A stretch of DNA of 64,000 nucleotides from positions 1,550,001 through 1,614,000 of the forward strand of contig VJWM01000025.1 in NCBI GenBank assembly GCA_010909165.1, read 5' to 3'. Below the pieces are notes generated by a model. It was not told the DNA's origin and did not search any database. It worked only from the letters and a program-made list of their open reading frames with translations. The position numbers were made by a program, and so were the translations under genes. Within the stretch, counting starts at the first letter, position 1; each line of letters begins with the position of its first letter. This document shows, piece after piece, positions 26,450-43,500 of the stretch. The DNA comes from Anthoceros angustus (lineage: Eukaryota > Streptophyta > Anthocerotopsida > Anthocerotales > Anthocerotaceae).

Positions 26450-29400
26450 TCACAGATGTTGCATCTCCGTTTCAGGGTAATATGTGCTGGAGCTATTCCA
26501 CAAAGAGGAATGAGAACTTAGCAGGGACAAGCTGTCACAGGAAGTATCAACATCATCCTGCGCATTCTGTGGCTGCACACAATGGCGAGCATCATTCGAT
26601 TGGGGGGAGCTCGACGCGTCCGAGTCCCAGTGAAGCCAGAGGGTTTGCAACTCGTTCCGGACCTCCTTCATTTCGGGACGATCTCGGGATCTGGGGGCCA
26701 AGCACCTGACAGCCAAAGCGGCCACACTGGCTATCGATGCCCTCCCATTCGCTGAACTGTGCGTGTCCGCCAACATAGGGTCGATCAGTTCTTGCCACTC
26801 CCCCCTGTCCATGGCAGACAGTGCCAGGGTCACCAAGCTAGTAGCTTCATAGCCTCTCCCAAAATCGATAGCAGGCTTTGAGGAGATGAGTTCCAGTAGC
26901 ACAACGCCGAAGCTGTAGACATCGCTCCTGGGAGTCAGCTGGAAGCTGGAAAAATACTCTGGATCAATGTAGCCCATGGTGCCTGGATTGCCACTGTGGA
27001 GACATGAGTAGCTGTCTTGCTGGAGCTAGCTTGAGATGCTGAAATCTGCCACCTTGGCATTCAAGTCGTCGTCCAGGAGAATGTTGCAAGACTTGATGTC
27101 TCGGTGGAAGATGGGAGGGTCGGCAGCCGAATGAAGATAGGCCAGGGCATCGGCAGTCTGTAGCGCGATGAGAAGGCGTTGCCTCCAGCTGAGGGGAGAG
27201 AACCCTTGTCTGGTCCCTTCCAGATGTTCCTTGAGTGTGCCGTTGGGGACAAACTCGAAGACGATGAGAGCAATTTTGTTCTCCATGGAACAACCCAGCA
27301 GCTTCACCAAGTGTCTGTGACTCACTCCCGACAGAATCCTGACCTCATTGAGAAACTGGTACTTGTACTGGGGAGCCTTCACGCTTGCCCTTCTTGATGG
27401 CTACCGCTGTGCCATCGGCGAGCTTGCCACGGTACACTGTGCCGAAGCCGCCGGCTCCGATCTGGGCCGAGTCCGAGAAGTTGGAGGTGGCTTTGCGGAG
27501 TTCCCCAAGGGGCATCACCGTCACCGTTTGCCTCTCGAGCAGCGTGGCGATCAAGTCCGCATCTTGCTGGTGCTTTTTGGAATACACTCTCCATCTCCAG
27601 AGGGAGAACAAACAACTGGCCGCGCAAACCAATACAGCGGAAACCACTATTGCCACAACCACCCACAGGTTGATACCATGGCCAGCAGGCGCAGCAGGTT
27701 GATTCCTGCATGGCGGAAGAGGTTCGCCGCAGAGGCCCGGATTGTCGGCGAAGAAGGTGGCGTTACTGAGATCCGGACGCAGGCCACCTGGGATGGGTCC
27801 TGAGAGATTGTTGCCGGACAGATTGATGGTTCTCAGGTTAGGCAATGCAAAGAAAAGCTTACCAGGTATTTCTCCTGACAGATTGTTGTGGCTAAGGTCC
27901 AAGACTTGCAGAGTGAGAGGAAAGCTGTCTGGAATGGGGCCGGACAGCTTGCTGTGGGATGCGTTGAAGTGCAGCAAGCTCGGCAGACCTGTGAAAAGCT
28001 CAGCCGGCATCGTTCCTCCAAATTGGTGTTGCTCAGATCCAACACGCCGAGAGTGATGGGTAACCTTCCGGGAATGAGGCCAGATAATCTGTTGTTGGAC
28101 AGGTTGAGGAAGGTCAAATTGGGCATGGAAAGATAGAAAAGCTGGTCCGGCACTGTTCCGCTCAAGTTGCAAGATGCAAGATCCAAGATCTGGAAGGAGT
28201 CCAGACTCGTTGGCCTGGAACAATTGAGGCTGTCCGGCAATGGTATGCCCATGAGATCGCTACCCGCTAGACGAAGTTCCTCCAGCGGGGGACATCAGAA
28301 AAGGTCGGCACAAAATCTCCAGCATACTCTGCAAAGGATTGGGGAACTCCTCGGAATGTGTCATGTTGAAATCGTTGTGGCTCAAGTCCCAAACTGGCCC
28401 GACCGCCAGGTCCTCGTCCGAGAGGAAGTTGGTGAGGTCCCCAGTGAATCGGTTGCCTTGCACTCGGATACTGGTGGAAATCGCCCGAGAAATGTTGCCG
28501 AGAACTTTGATGAAGTCACCTGACAGTTGGTTGTTTTGAAGCCACAGAACCGGGATATAATCGTCCCAGCCCGAGGCGAAGTGGGAAGGAAGAGAGCCAT
28601 TCAGCTGATTGTGACTCAGATCCAGGGTAAATATTGGAGATACGAATCCACCTGGAGGGTCGGGTATGCTGCCAATCAGAGAATTGCTGGAGAGATTCAA
28701 ATGCGACAGCCCTGCACCATATAGGAAAGTGGCAGGAATGCTGCCATTCAGCTCATTTCCAGACAGATCCACCCATCCAGCCAATTGCGCCGTGAAATCC
28801 GGAGGGATGGGGCCAGACAAGTTGTTGTGGGACAGGTCCACGTAAGTCAGGTTTGGCAACAAGGACGGGATGTGGCCTTGCAGATCGTTCCATGACAGGT
28901 CCAACACCTGAAGACTGGGAAAATTGATGCCTGCGAACTCCGGTAACTGTCCCCCAATTTGGTTCCGGGAAAGGTTCACCCGTTGCAGAGCAGAATGAAT
29001 CTGGAAGAAGGAACTGGTGAAGTTTGTGAAGCTGTTTTGGGCTGCATCCAGGAATCGCAGGGTTGGGGCAGAGGGCACCTCCCCGCTCAAATTGTTGCTG
29101 GTGAGAGAGACATGGGCGAGGCGTGTTAGCCCTTCCAAACTGGGGACGCTTCCGTTCAAGAAGTTATCAGACAGATCCAGGCTCACGAGTTTGGTGAGAC
29201 TGCTCAATTCCTCAGGGAAGCCTCCAACCAGTTCACTGTCAGCAAGAGACAAAACCTGCAGCTCCGACAGCCCCCCGAAGTTGAGAACCGTCGTCACAGA
29301 CCCATGCCTGGGTGGCAAGCCCCTGTCCGCATAGAGGTAATGGAGGTTGGGACCTGCGCTCAAAGAGTTTCTGGTGTCCCAACTTCCGGAAACGTCCAGC

Positions 29401-29855
29401 CATGTCAGCCCAGACAACAACTCAAGATCATTATACCGATTTACCATCATATCGGAGTTGGACGACAGGTCCAACTCTCGGAGGCTTCCCAGACCACTCA
29501 ACTGGTAGAGTGCGGTACCTACCGACAGGGAGCAAGCGGAGAAGTCGAGGCTGAGCACAGCGGACTCCGAATCGCACAGCACCCGAATCCAACCACACGG
29601 CGTATCGTCGCTAGCGTTCCAGCTCCTGAAGTCGGCCTCACACTCCCCTAGAAACCCCTGGTTTTCTTCCGTAAAATTCAACAGGACCTGTCCATCGCGG
29701 GAGAGCTCAGCACCGACGTTGCTTCCGAATCGGCATAGGAGCAAACTGCACATCATGAGTGCCACGCATATCCCCAAGCTAAGGCTCGCACCACCCCCGC
29801 CAAAACTGCGATCCACAAGCCGCCCTACCCTAACCTGCAGTGCAGAGGCCTTCAT
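26450..29855 (-). pseudogene. LRR receptor kinase copy 3
   Basis: Start ATG at 29855 (MKASALQVRVGRLVD). An open frame runs from there to 28260: hydrophobic signal (LSLGICVALMMCSLLL), LRRNT (SWNASDDTPCGWIRVLCDSE) and about 18 LRRs. After frameshifts near 28300 and 28015 come the remaining LRRs, the membrane segment (27610-27680) and kinase. The N-lobe is interrupted near 27368, then open through [12 protein letters not shown]. The DFG motif is DFS (27038-27046), and one base is missing right after it. The C-lobe 26450-26977 is open and ends in TEMQHL. The family is a membrane receptor-like Ser/Thr kinase with WAK-like kinase domain; the ligand is unknown. Confidence 0.87.
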
Positions 29856-29944
29856 CACTATGTGCAAATCGACACTAACAACACCTTCTCCTGTGGCGAG
29901 CAACGACACGTTGATGCCACCCGCTCCCTCACGCAGCTCCTGAA

Positions 29945-32900
29945 ATGAAAACTGAAGAGTGAAAACGGACGACGCAACCTCGGCTTCAAGGTGGAGACCC
30001 GTGCCTCATGAAGAGCATATCCTGAGTGTGAGCAGGCAGGCCTTGCAAGTCGTAGTCGTAGGCTGGAAACCCACGAAAGTCTTGACGTCACCAGGAATTG
30101 TTGAGGACTGTCAGATTCCCCGTCCATGACCACGGTGAAGCACTTGAATCCATAAACAAAGACTGGAATGTGAGGCGCACGAAATTCGCTGCCGAAGAAA
30201 TTGATTTCAAATTGAATGTGGACCCGGAGCAGTGAATTTTAAGCACACGAAGGAGCCTGGTATCAGCAGCCTGCACATGCCTGTGTCTCATGTGGCTTTC
30301 ACATCCAAGACGACAAGCTCAAGTGTGCGCAGTGAGCTTGTCCTCTTCCTTCTTCCTAAAACTTTTCAACAAGTTTTCCAGTATCTTTCTACGAGCGCTT
30401 CCTTGCAGCAAGGTTGTCGTTGTTGCAGGTGCTGCGTATTTCATCTAATCCGTGTCCAATGCTTCATCTTCATATTCCCATGCTTCACGCGCACAATATA
30501 TATAAGGTTTCAATGCGTGTTGCCGTGCAGCCTTTTGACTTCAGGTCATTTTCCTGCGGCTCTTGCATAATCTCTGGCACTTCCACGACATCGATCGTCC
30601 GGCTCCCCTGTGTTTTCTCTCTACTGTAGTATGGAGTTTTTCTCCATCAGCAAATGGCGCACCAGGGACGAATGACGTCCTCCATGGTGCGCGATGATGC
30701 AGGGCAGCAGGCCTTTCACGCGTTGTGTTGTCATGCTACTCGGGTGCAGACCTCGGTCATGACCAACGCCTGCACCCGGCCTCAACACGGCCTGCACATG
30801 TCAGTACAGGCAAACGGCGATATGGAAGGCGCAAACAACGGCGATATGTAAGGCGCAGTGCGAGGAGACAAGTTGAGGCCAGAAAACTAAGGGTGGATTC
30901 ACACTATAACCGGTCTTGACTGACCCGTCAGTGCCGCTTCACGGCCTTGTTTTAAGCGGTGACCCGTTCGACCTCCCTTGGCATTCACAGATCACCGGTG
31001 GTATTGGCGAGTGGTCAGCACGAGTTTAGGATAGAGTTTACCTGTTTCATGAAAATTATTTAAATTATTACCGTATCTGAGGGGCGATTCGGTGTTAATT
31101 AATTAAAGTTGAAAATTCAGAAATTATTATACTTAAAATATTGAATGTATAAAAATTAATGAGTTTAAGATGCCAAAACCAAGGGAATTAGATTTTGTGT
31201 GAAAAATTAGGGTTTTTTTAGGGGAGGTCTATATATCCATTAGTTCTATATAGATACCTATGTATTTTAATAAATGTTAAATTTTGATAAAATTATTTTT
31301 TATAAATATAGAAATTTTGAGAAATATAAATATTTATGTTGAACCTTAGTGTTTTTCAAAAAATAATTATCTCGGCATTATCCTGTTGAACCACCCCTCG
31401 AGGTACGGTATTCTATTTTTCTCCCCCAAAACTTTTTTCACGTTGTATATCCCGTTGTACATGTGTCATTTACAGGCACTTCATCATGCACTTCGGCTTT
31501 TGCTTTCTTCTTGTGCGAGTCGGTCAAGCGCCTTCTTCTTATGCACGTTGGGTTTGAGCGCCTGCCCTTTTAGGGTTGTGGTGTGGAGCGGATTGGAATA
31601 GAGCTTGGTGCAAATTATCATGGCACACAATGATGAGGTGTATTTTTTTAAAAAAATATTTTTATTAAAGTATATTATTCAGGTATTGATATTTTTAATT
31701 TATTGGTCTATGTAGGCACTTAATGACACCATACTTTTAGGTTTAGCAATATTGTGTGTTATGGAGATCATATCCTCCACCCATATGAGAATGATGATAG
31801 GAGTTGCTGCAGCAATGATTCAATTAAAGCAGAGACGTAAAAGAGACACCATGCGGAATACACGAAGTCAATGGGCTGTGGAAAGGAGCCATATATTTGG
31901 AGACCAATTACTATCGACAGGCGAAAGGCATGAAACTAGGAGCAGGTATGAAGCTAGGAGGAGGCATGGAACTTGAAGATGGCAATGGCAATCCAAGATG
32001 AGGAAGCAGCTCACTTGTGGCAGAGAAGTTAGGTTGCCTTCCAATAGCAACATCTCGACCAAGATAGGAGAGGAGAGACTCAGACAAGGATCGAGCCCAG
32101 TGGTCTATCAAGAGACTAGAGGGTGCGATGGAAGCCTCTTCTCAATCTGCAAAAAGCGGCAATGGAAGAGTTTGGAACATGCAACCATGGAAGGGAAGCC
32201 CGCAAGGCTTCACACGGAAATTCAACTCGACATTTGGAAGGGAGTGAAGAGACGGGGAAGTGTGTTGATTAAAGATGTATGATTTGCATAATTATGGATC
32301 ATAGTAACTTAAAAAGGCGCACGCAATTAGTTCATAAGGCTCACCACAGGGTATGTCAGTTCGTACCTACCTTCACTCCTAGGTACAAGCTGACACCATT
32401 TTTTCGATCGACCGGCTTGACAATGTGAATGGACGGCCATCTCCTTGACCATTAGTATGCCTTGGGGTTTCGACTTACCACCCTTCACGCAAGTATTCTT
32501 CGTCCATGTCACATACTATTAGGTGATTACCTCCAATTGCTTCTTCATGTTCCCCACTTCCTACTTCTTCATGTTCCCAAGTTCCTGCTTCCTGCCTCCA
32601 TGCACGCTAGTTCATGAAGTCTGTAAGTTGTGGAAACTCTCACCGTTGGTTCCTTGTCCCAACCAATGTTGCTACCTTGTCCCATCTAATACCGCATAGT
32701 GCTCTCACCGCTGCTTGAAGGAGCTTGATTATGATGAGGATCTCGTGATGTCTCCAATGACAATTGTATCTTTTGAACATATACGAAGCTTGAGAGACTT
32801 GATATCCGGTTACCTCTGCTTGCTGGGCCAATTGTAAATTTAGGTGTGTCTAGAATGGGGCCACCTATTATGTTGGGCGCAAGGCTTGATGTGGCTCTCA

Positions 32901-32987
32901 GCCACCGCTCGGCCAATTGTAAATTTAGGTGTGTCTAGAATGGGGCCACCAATTATGTTGGGCGTAGTGGGCTTGGATGTGAGCCAC
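29945..32987. other. Unit III spacer
   Basis: Uninterrupted version of the unit spacer: conserved leader, TATA-like site (30492-30506), hairpin region (30655-30700), AT-rich block (31040-31370), and the first part of the transposase-like remnant (31745-31930). A 100-bp segment (GCCAATTGTAAATTTAGGTG and following) is present twice, at 32826-32880 and 32912-32965, a local duplication private to this unit. Confidence 0.6.
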
Positions 32988-33290
32988 ATCAAACACTGCA
33001 TCGATGTGAAAGCCACATCAAGCACTTGCTTCGATGTGAAAGCCATACCCAAGCGCTTGCTTCGATGTGAAAGCCATACTGAGCACTTGCTTCGATGTGA
33101 AAGCAACATCAAACATTGCTTCAATGTGGCCTTTGCTTGGTTGTGAAAGCCACATCAAACATTTGCTTCGATTTGAAAGACACATCAAACACTTGCTTCC
33201 ATGTGAAAGCCACATCAAACACTTGCTTGGATGTGAAAGCCACACTAAACACTTAGCTTTCGATGTGAAATCCACATCAAATACTTCCAC
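32988..33290. repeat. 30-bp minisatellite, unit III
   Basis: Same unit as in units I and II, but about ten copies, so the array length varies between duplicates. Confidence 0.9.
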
Positions 33291-33502
33291 AAAAGGACGG
33301 TCACAAAAGGAAAAAGACGGTCACAAAAAGAAAAAGATGGTCACGAAAAGAAAAAGAAGGAAAAAGGACGGTCACCAAAGGAAAAAGGACGGTCACAAAA
33401 GGAAAAAGACGGTCACAAAAAGAAAAAGATGGTCACAAAAAAAACAAAAAGGTTACAAAAGAAAAAAGGACGGTCACCAAAGGAAAAAGGACGACAAAAG
33501 GG
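33291..33502. repeat. Purine-rich tandem repeat, unit III
   Basis: Copies of GGACGGTCACAAAAGGAAAA, as after the other minisatellites. Confidence 0.85.
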
Positions 33503-33840
33503 CATTGCCTTGACAACCACATTTACCTGTCCCCTAGCCGCAACGAGCAACATGCGGCGCGCGCCGCGGATGCACACTGGTCGGGTGTGGATACATACTA
33601 TGGACCATGGTGGCTTTTATGGACATGGGGTACGACGTGTACGCCCCTACGCGCCGGAGCATTATCAAAGAGGCTTCGGAGATTCGTTGATGAGATGCAT
33701 CCAGACTCAGACCACCTTGACAAACCCCATGCTGAACGTACCCTATGGCATGGAGGATTCCGGCAGTGTACGGTTGAACCATGTCAGCAGAACCATTCGC
33801 TGACCTGTGGGGATGCTAGCTCAGGATGACTCCCGCAGAT

Positions 33841-34990
33841 GTAGCATGTGGTTCTCCGGAAGAACAAAATCCATTCACAAAATGGTGGACACGGTGAGCA
33901 TCTCTCATCTCCTATTTTTCGATCCGCTACAGGACTTTGATTCCATAAGCCCGTAATGCCAATGCCAGCTTCTCAGAATGGCCACTTCACGCATCTTCCT
34001 CAGATACGCGCTTTAGCACCAATTGCGTGTGTGGCACATGGCCTCCATCGTCCTTGCAACACACAATTCAAGCTGCTTAGCTTCAAGGACATGTCGTCCC
34101 TGTCTTCTCCCACAGCGAATGTGTGCACCTGGCTGTTCACCTCAATCCACGCCCATGCAGCCTTCTTGAATGGACCTGAACTCTTTCCCAGGTTCTCTAC
34201 CCTCTCTACATCCCTCCACATGCCAGCATCTGTGTACACATTTCCAAGTAGCACATATGCTGCTGCATTTTTAGGTTCAAGTTTTATAAGTTGCTCAAAG
34301 CATCGACCCTCACGCTCAGGATCTCCATGGCTTTTGCCCGCATTCAGCAAGGCTTTCCACCTCACAACATCATTCTCAAAGGGCATGGAGTACAACAACT
34401 TCCCTGCCTCATCCAGACGCCCCGGCTCGCCCAAGGATGTTATCCACGCAAGCGCAGTGATAAACCCCAGATGAGATCCCGCCATGCTCCTGCACCATGC
34501 GTTCAAAATACTGCTGACCCTCATCCACCAGTCCAGCGTGTCTGCATGCCACAGGAAGAGCGTGCATAAAGAGTCCAAGCTTCTTCACCAAGCCCTGGCT
34601 GAACAAATCCTATGATCATGGTATTCCACGTCACCAAACTAGTTTCTGGCAGGCAGTCTGTCCAACACCCTGCAACAATCCTCTAAGCTACCACATTCTG
34701 CGAACATGCCCACCACATTGGTACCAACAACCAAATCAGCTTCTAGACCTATTTCTTGTGGCTGAAAATTGGGCTCCCTCCCCCCCTGTAGGTCACCCAA
34801 GCCAGCACATGCATTCAGGAGGCAAACAAACGTGAAACTATCAGCAGGCATCCTCTAGGACAGCTCCTCAACGAAATGGCCTCCAGTTGCATACATCTGG
34901 AAAGCCCAAGAGCTTCTGTGCCGAACCCTTGGTGTGCATGCCCTGCAATCAAGCCATACCCCACTGGGTCTGGCTCCAACAGCGGCTGAG
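33841..34990 (-). pseudogene. PLS-class PPR protein with degenerate DYW end (copy 3)
   Basis: The best preserved of the four copies. One frame (34000-34578) runs from WWMRVSSILNAW through the E domain (VVRWKALLNAGKSHGDPERE), LEPKNAAAYVLLGNVYTDAG and the E+ segment (WAWIEVNSQVHTFAVGED). A second frame (34639-34851) gives DSFTFVCLLNACAGLGDLQG and GTNVVGMFAECGSLEDC. The DYW-like tail again lacks the final Asp-Tyr-Trp. The break between the two frames near 34600 and the chimeric 5' end argue against function. Confidence 0.8.
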
Positions 34991-35039
34991 ACTTTATGAA
35001 GCTGTGAGGAAATCGGTGGTGCGTTTCGATGGGGTATTG

Positions 35040-36215
35040 GTGGCGTTCTCCAGGCCATCCTAGCTGTTCGAGTCCATTTTGCGAGGGGGCAGCAGCTGGG
35101 GCTCTACTCAGGTTCCAAGCTCTATCCCGCATTGGCGTCCGTATACCCTCATGAATGGGGGTTGCTGCGAGAAAAAGAGTATCAGACCATGATCATACAA
35201 AGGCAAGGCTATGTCAACACAACGAGATTGATCATCACACTCACCTGATGGATCTACATGGGAGAGTCATGAAGGAGCCTGGGTGCATGGGAGTTCTGGA
35301 AGGGTGCGTAGGTATTTCACCACCAAGTCCATATCTACAGGATTCCCTACAAGGAAATGGCAGAGGGTTTATAAATACGCTTCTAACAAGAGATCCTTCC
35401 AAGCTACCGACTTGAGTCTGTCACGGTAGCACAGACCTGAAGGAGCTCGAAGCCATCGGCGTGTCACCAATGTCTGAGAGTTCATCTCTCCGCACTGCCA
35501 CACGATCAGATGCAGGCTCAGACACAACATCCCAGATAGACAGCACCTCAGAAGCCGGCAGTTCAGAGTTGTGAACAATTGTTTGGACAAACACACACAA
35601 GGAGGACACGAGGCATAACTGTACCCTCCTCCATTTGAGACTCTAGGTCAAATCGAACAGCGGTGTTTGTACATCCTTTACACGGCCTCGGTAACCTTTG
35701 GACCGCCCCAATCTTATTTTGACTGTCCTCCCCAAGTAGCCCCTCATCTCTTAGGGCGTGGCCCCCATTTTGGCCACCATAACCTCCTCCAAACCCTGCA
35801 GTCAAGTTTATCTCAGCAAGGTTGGTCTACCTACGAAATACTGCCATCTTCTCCAGATTTCTGGGATTTCTGCACAGCAAAAGTTGGGACCACATTGGTG
35901 TCCACACTCTTCAGAGAGACCATCTTGTAGAGGCAACTATCCTTGAAAGTCATCCCATTGAAAACATGAAGGAGTTCTCTCGTCGCTACGTCACGCCTAT
36001 AGTCAACAGGGATTCTCATGTTTCTGTACAGCAGCAAAGGTTTGCATGAGGTTCGTACAACAGCTTGAACCTGCTGCACCAACGAGTGACCAAGAGACAT
36101 GCAGGAAGAGAGTGGGATGGCCCCCTTGAGCTCCTCAACGTTCAAGAACCGTGGAGCTGGTCTCAAAGTCTTGTTTTTGTCCCTGTCATCTCTATCACCC
36201 TGCACGTCAATTGAC
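35040..36215 (-). pseudogene. SPT5: SPT5 remnant with internal deletion (copy d)
   Basis: Carries the same ~1.28 kb deletion as copy c, with the join at 35838. It keeps the upstream exon ([18 protein letters not shown]), the MTFKDSCLYKMVSLKSVDTN exon, KOW5 and the C-terminal region. The identical deletion point shows that copies c and d descend from one deleted ancestor. Confidence 0.83.
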
Positions 36216-36721
36216 GGAACCCCACTTTCAGTGAAAGATGGTTATGTACCATGATATGTGGTACATGAGCTAGGCGCTCAGCCCGCTTTCAGTGAGCTGT
36301 TTGAGCTCACAATAGTTTGCTCGGGTCCGGACGTACCGGTACAACCATCCAAAACGAAAACACGAGCACCATGTCTGCATGAGCCGTTCTGCAAAGACGT
36401 CTATGGATCCGGTAGCATTGCTGGCAGGATGAAACGTGAGAAGCACTTTTCGGTACAAGTTTTTCTTTGACACCACTTCACCAGCACCTCAATTGAAAGA
36501 CTCCAAGGGGCGGCGGCAGTCAGCTATGTACATACCTCTAACCATATAGCTATGAACATACCTCTGACACATCGGGGGGATCTAAAGTAGTGCCACGTAG
36601 GGGACCAAGACACATTGTACACACCATTATGATCATATTCGCTGTCTGCATGATGCGGGCTGTTGTTGCAATCCATCAGTCCATCATGAGTCAACAGCGG
36701 TTGGCCACTAGAATGTTGGAA

Positions 36722-40005
<3,284 letters not shown>

Positions 40006-40145
40006 CACTATATGCAAATCGACACTAACAACAACTTCTCCTGTGGCGAGCAACGACACGTTGATGCCACCCGCTCCCTCACGCAGCTCCTGAAATGAAA
40101 ACTGAGGACTGAAGGCGGACGACGCAACCTCGGCTTCAAGGTGGA

Positions 40146-40328
40146 TGTGAAAGTTATTACTTTGTGAAGCTCGTTACTCTGAATCGGTTTCATGCTAAGG
40201 GACACATTGTGAACAGACACGCCTCTTCGTTGTACAGACTTGTTAAATGCCTTTCACAGGCTCATAAACACACATGCTTTGCTTTTCTCTCCTCGTGTAT
40301 GTGTGTCTGGTCTGATCGCTTTGGTTCA
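40146..40328 (+). repeat. Copia 5' LTR
   Basis: Starts TGTGAAAGTTATTAC and ends CTTTGGTTCA. It differs from the 3' LTR by one substitution-rich patch (TTGTACAGAC against TATGCAC) and several one- or two-base indels. Confidence 0.93.
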
Positions 40329-40340
40329 TGGTATCAGAGC
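40329..40340 (+). other. Primer binding site
   Basis: TGGTATCAGAGC directly abuts the 5' LTR. It is the usual Copia priming site complementary to the 3' end of initiator Met-tRNA. Confidence 0.92.
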
Positions 40341-40529
40341 ATGGACAAACTGGACAGACTCTGACTCTGTGCCAGTAACATAAGATTTCAATGGATAGAT
40401 CACAAAATTCTGTCCGGAATGTTCTGAGAAATTCAGACATTCTTCTCAACATAGAAAATGGAAATTCAGACATTCTGATCAACATTGATCATAAACCTCC
40501 ACACTGAAACATCTTGGTAATCTAGCCCA

Positions 40530-43500
40530 ATGGGTACTCAAACACAGCCCGTTTCTAGAGCATATCAGATTGATAAGCTCACCAGTGTCAATTATCACAC
40601 ATGGGCTGCCAGGCTAGAAATGCTCTTATTAAGAAATTCACTATGGTCTGTAGTATCAGGCTCAAGCACAGCCAGCAGCAGGTCATGCTGACCTACCGCT
40701 TGGCAACTCAAAGATGCACAAGCCCGCTCCGACATACTCCTGCATGTAGGAGACAGATTAATTCCCATAATCAAGAGACTAACAACGTCCAAAGAGATGT
40801 GGGACAAATTAAAATCTACCTATGTAGAAAGCAGCATGGCCTTTAAGTTGCACGCCCAGAACAATTATCATCCCTAAAATTAGCGAAGGAACTCAGTCCT
40901 AGATTTTCTCGAGGCATGGCAAGGGTCTTTAGATTCTTGCATATCCTCGTGTCTAACACTAGATGATGAAACACAAGTGATGCACCTTTTGAGAGCATTA
41001 CCTCCTTCGTGGGAAACTTCATCACTTCACAGACCAGTAGTGTAACAAATAATACATTAACCTTAACTACACTCATCAGCAGGATCATGCATGAGGCTAG
41101 GTGAGACAAGGTAACTCTATTCCGACTGGAAATTCTACCTCGCTCTCTTTGCAAGTGGTAGGAAACTGGAATCAAACTAGTAAACCCTCTTCTTCTACTT
41201 GGAGGAACTCACGTCCTCCTCCTAATAATCCTGCGCATAAGAACAAGACATGTCACTATTGTCAAAAACTAGGTCACATAGCACCGAATGTAGGAAAAGA
41301 AAGCGGGACAAAGCGAGGATTCACAACCCTAATTCAGCACCAGCCTCGATTAACCGCACAAGGACAAGACCCTTCCTACGTCTTCACCGCCTGCTGGAAA
41401 CTTGGATTCTAAACATCCTTCTCAAGACTGGCTCCTTGACAAAGGAGCAACAGGCACATGTCACCTAGGAGGGATTGGTTTTCCGATACCTCTTTGCTCC
41501 TCAACTGTCTACATGGGAGATAGCTCTCACACATGGTCATGGTAAGGGAGTGGTAAAAGTGCAGCTTCAAAATCATGTAGCCTTCATAAAAGGCGTCACC
41601 TGCGTTCTGACACACAACTTGTCGATTGCAAGCTACTAGATCTCCAAACAGCAAGATTACCTTCACACATAAAGGTTGTCGATCTCCTTTAGACTCGCCT
41701 CCGGCTTAGTGCAATTATTTTATCCTCAAAGTGGCAAGTTGTTTTATGTGGCTTGGGCATCTGCCCGAGTCACTAGGTTCAACAACCACCACACAGTTTA
41801 GTAACTACGGATGCTACAACTACCTTATGGCACTTACGCTTAGCGCACTTACATCTGCGGGGCATGCGTGAATGTCCACACAAAATCTGGTTTTAGGGTT
41901 ACCTCCTAAGTTAGGAGCTTTACCTCTATGTCCCGTGTCGTAGGCAAGCATGCCACCACCCTTATCCAAGATCCCATACCAACATCCGTGTCCTTGAGTT
42001 GGTACATGCGACCTTTGCGGACCGATGCAGGCAACTTTGTCGAGCAAATTATATATGTTTGTCTTGATGATTTCGATCCTTTGGACACCTTTATTTCCTC
42101 AAACACAAACCCGAGGCATTTCCTGTTCAAGACATTCCAAGCTTATGCGGAGAACCACACGGACGGAAGATCAAGATTTTCTCGACAATGCGAACTTACC
42201 ACACCACTTTTGAGGGACATCTCCTCTCACACGGGATCCAACACCAAGATCGTGCCATACTCACACCAACAATTGGGAAAGGCCGCCATCGCTCCATAAT
42301 GGACGGTGTCCGCAGCTCTACACTGCTAGCCTCCCAATTATCTGTGGGCGGGCTGCTGCGTGCTATGTTCAAAATCGTTGTGGCACTTCCACGATTGAAG
42401 ACAAGACACCTTATGAAATCGCGGAAGAAACCGACCGCCCACCTTCGGATTTTTGGTGCTTACAAATATGTTCCTCAAATCCAAGAAATTGGACCTCGAT
42501 CCATCCCACTTATCTTTGTCGGATATGGAGAAGACGGTGTGAAAGGTTACCGGCTTTACAATCGCCACAACATGATTTCGTTAGCGAGAATGTCATTTTG
42601 ATGAAGCTTCCATCAATGCTCCTCCTCGAGATTCTTCACCGCAGCCATGATGCCACCACTACCTCCTGTTACCACCTATGTGGGCGGCGTTTTCAACCGC
42701 CTCCCATTCGGTCCCCTACCCCACCCAATCCCTTCAGCCCTGCGGTCCCTCCGGCGCTCCTTTACCACCCCTTCCCCCTCCGATCCCGGTGGTTTTACAA
42801 TCCAGATCACCTCACGAGAATAGGACCAGATCGATGTTCCCGAGCATGATGGATTTCAGGACGGATCCTAATGTTGCGAGCGAAGGCCTTCCATCTTGAC
42901 AACACAACGACGTTCTACCAGTCAAACAGAGGGATTCCAAGTGTAAAATTTCACGATCTCTCCTTTGACAAATCACAAGGCCTTTACGCACATGCTCTAT
43001 TTAGTCGACATTGTTCCTTAAGAAGCACTAGGACCGATCCGATGTTCTGAGCATGATGGATTTCAAGGACCAGATCCTAATGTTGCGAGCCTGACTTCCA
43101 TCTTGACAACACAATACGACGCTCTACCAGTCAAACAGAGGGATTCCAAGTGTAAAATTTCACGATCTCTCCTTTGACAAATCACAAGGCCTTTCTGCAC
43201 ATGCTCTATTTAGTGCTGACATTGTTCCTGTTAAAGAAGCACTAGCAGGACCCGAATCCAACTCCTGGAAACAGGCCATGGACAGTGAATATCAATCTGG
43301 TTTCTAACAATACATGGACCTTGGTTGATCCACCGAAAGACAAAAACATCGTGGGAAGCAAATGGGTCTTGAGAAAGAAGCACAATGCAGATGGCTCTCG
43401 CGAGTTCAAGGCCGGACTCGTGGCAAGAGGATTCACACAAAGAGTGGAGTCGACTACTCGAATCCAGATCTTCAGCCCGGTAGTTAAGCTCACCTCGCCG

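Larger units (their letters stand above)
25784..36058. repeat. Tandem segmental duplication, unit III
   Basis: The plainest copy, 10275 bp, without a large inserted element, and therefore the best guide to the ancestral unit. It carries all blocks: receptor kinase, spacer, AT-rich DNA, minisatellite, PPR remnant and internally deleted SPT5. Confidence 0.9.

Noticed and set aside
40059-40059. Start of receptor kinase copy 4 at 40059
   Set aside because: The codon there is GTG; the first ATG in frame is at 40005, followed by a signal-like segment.
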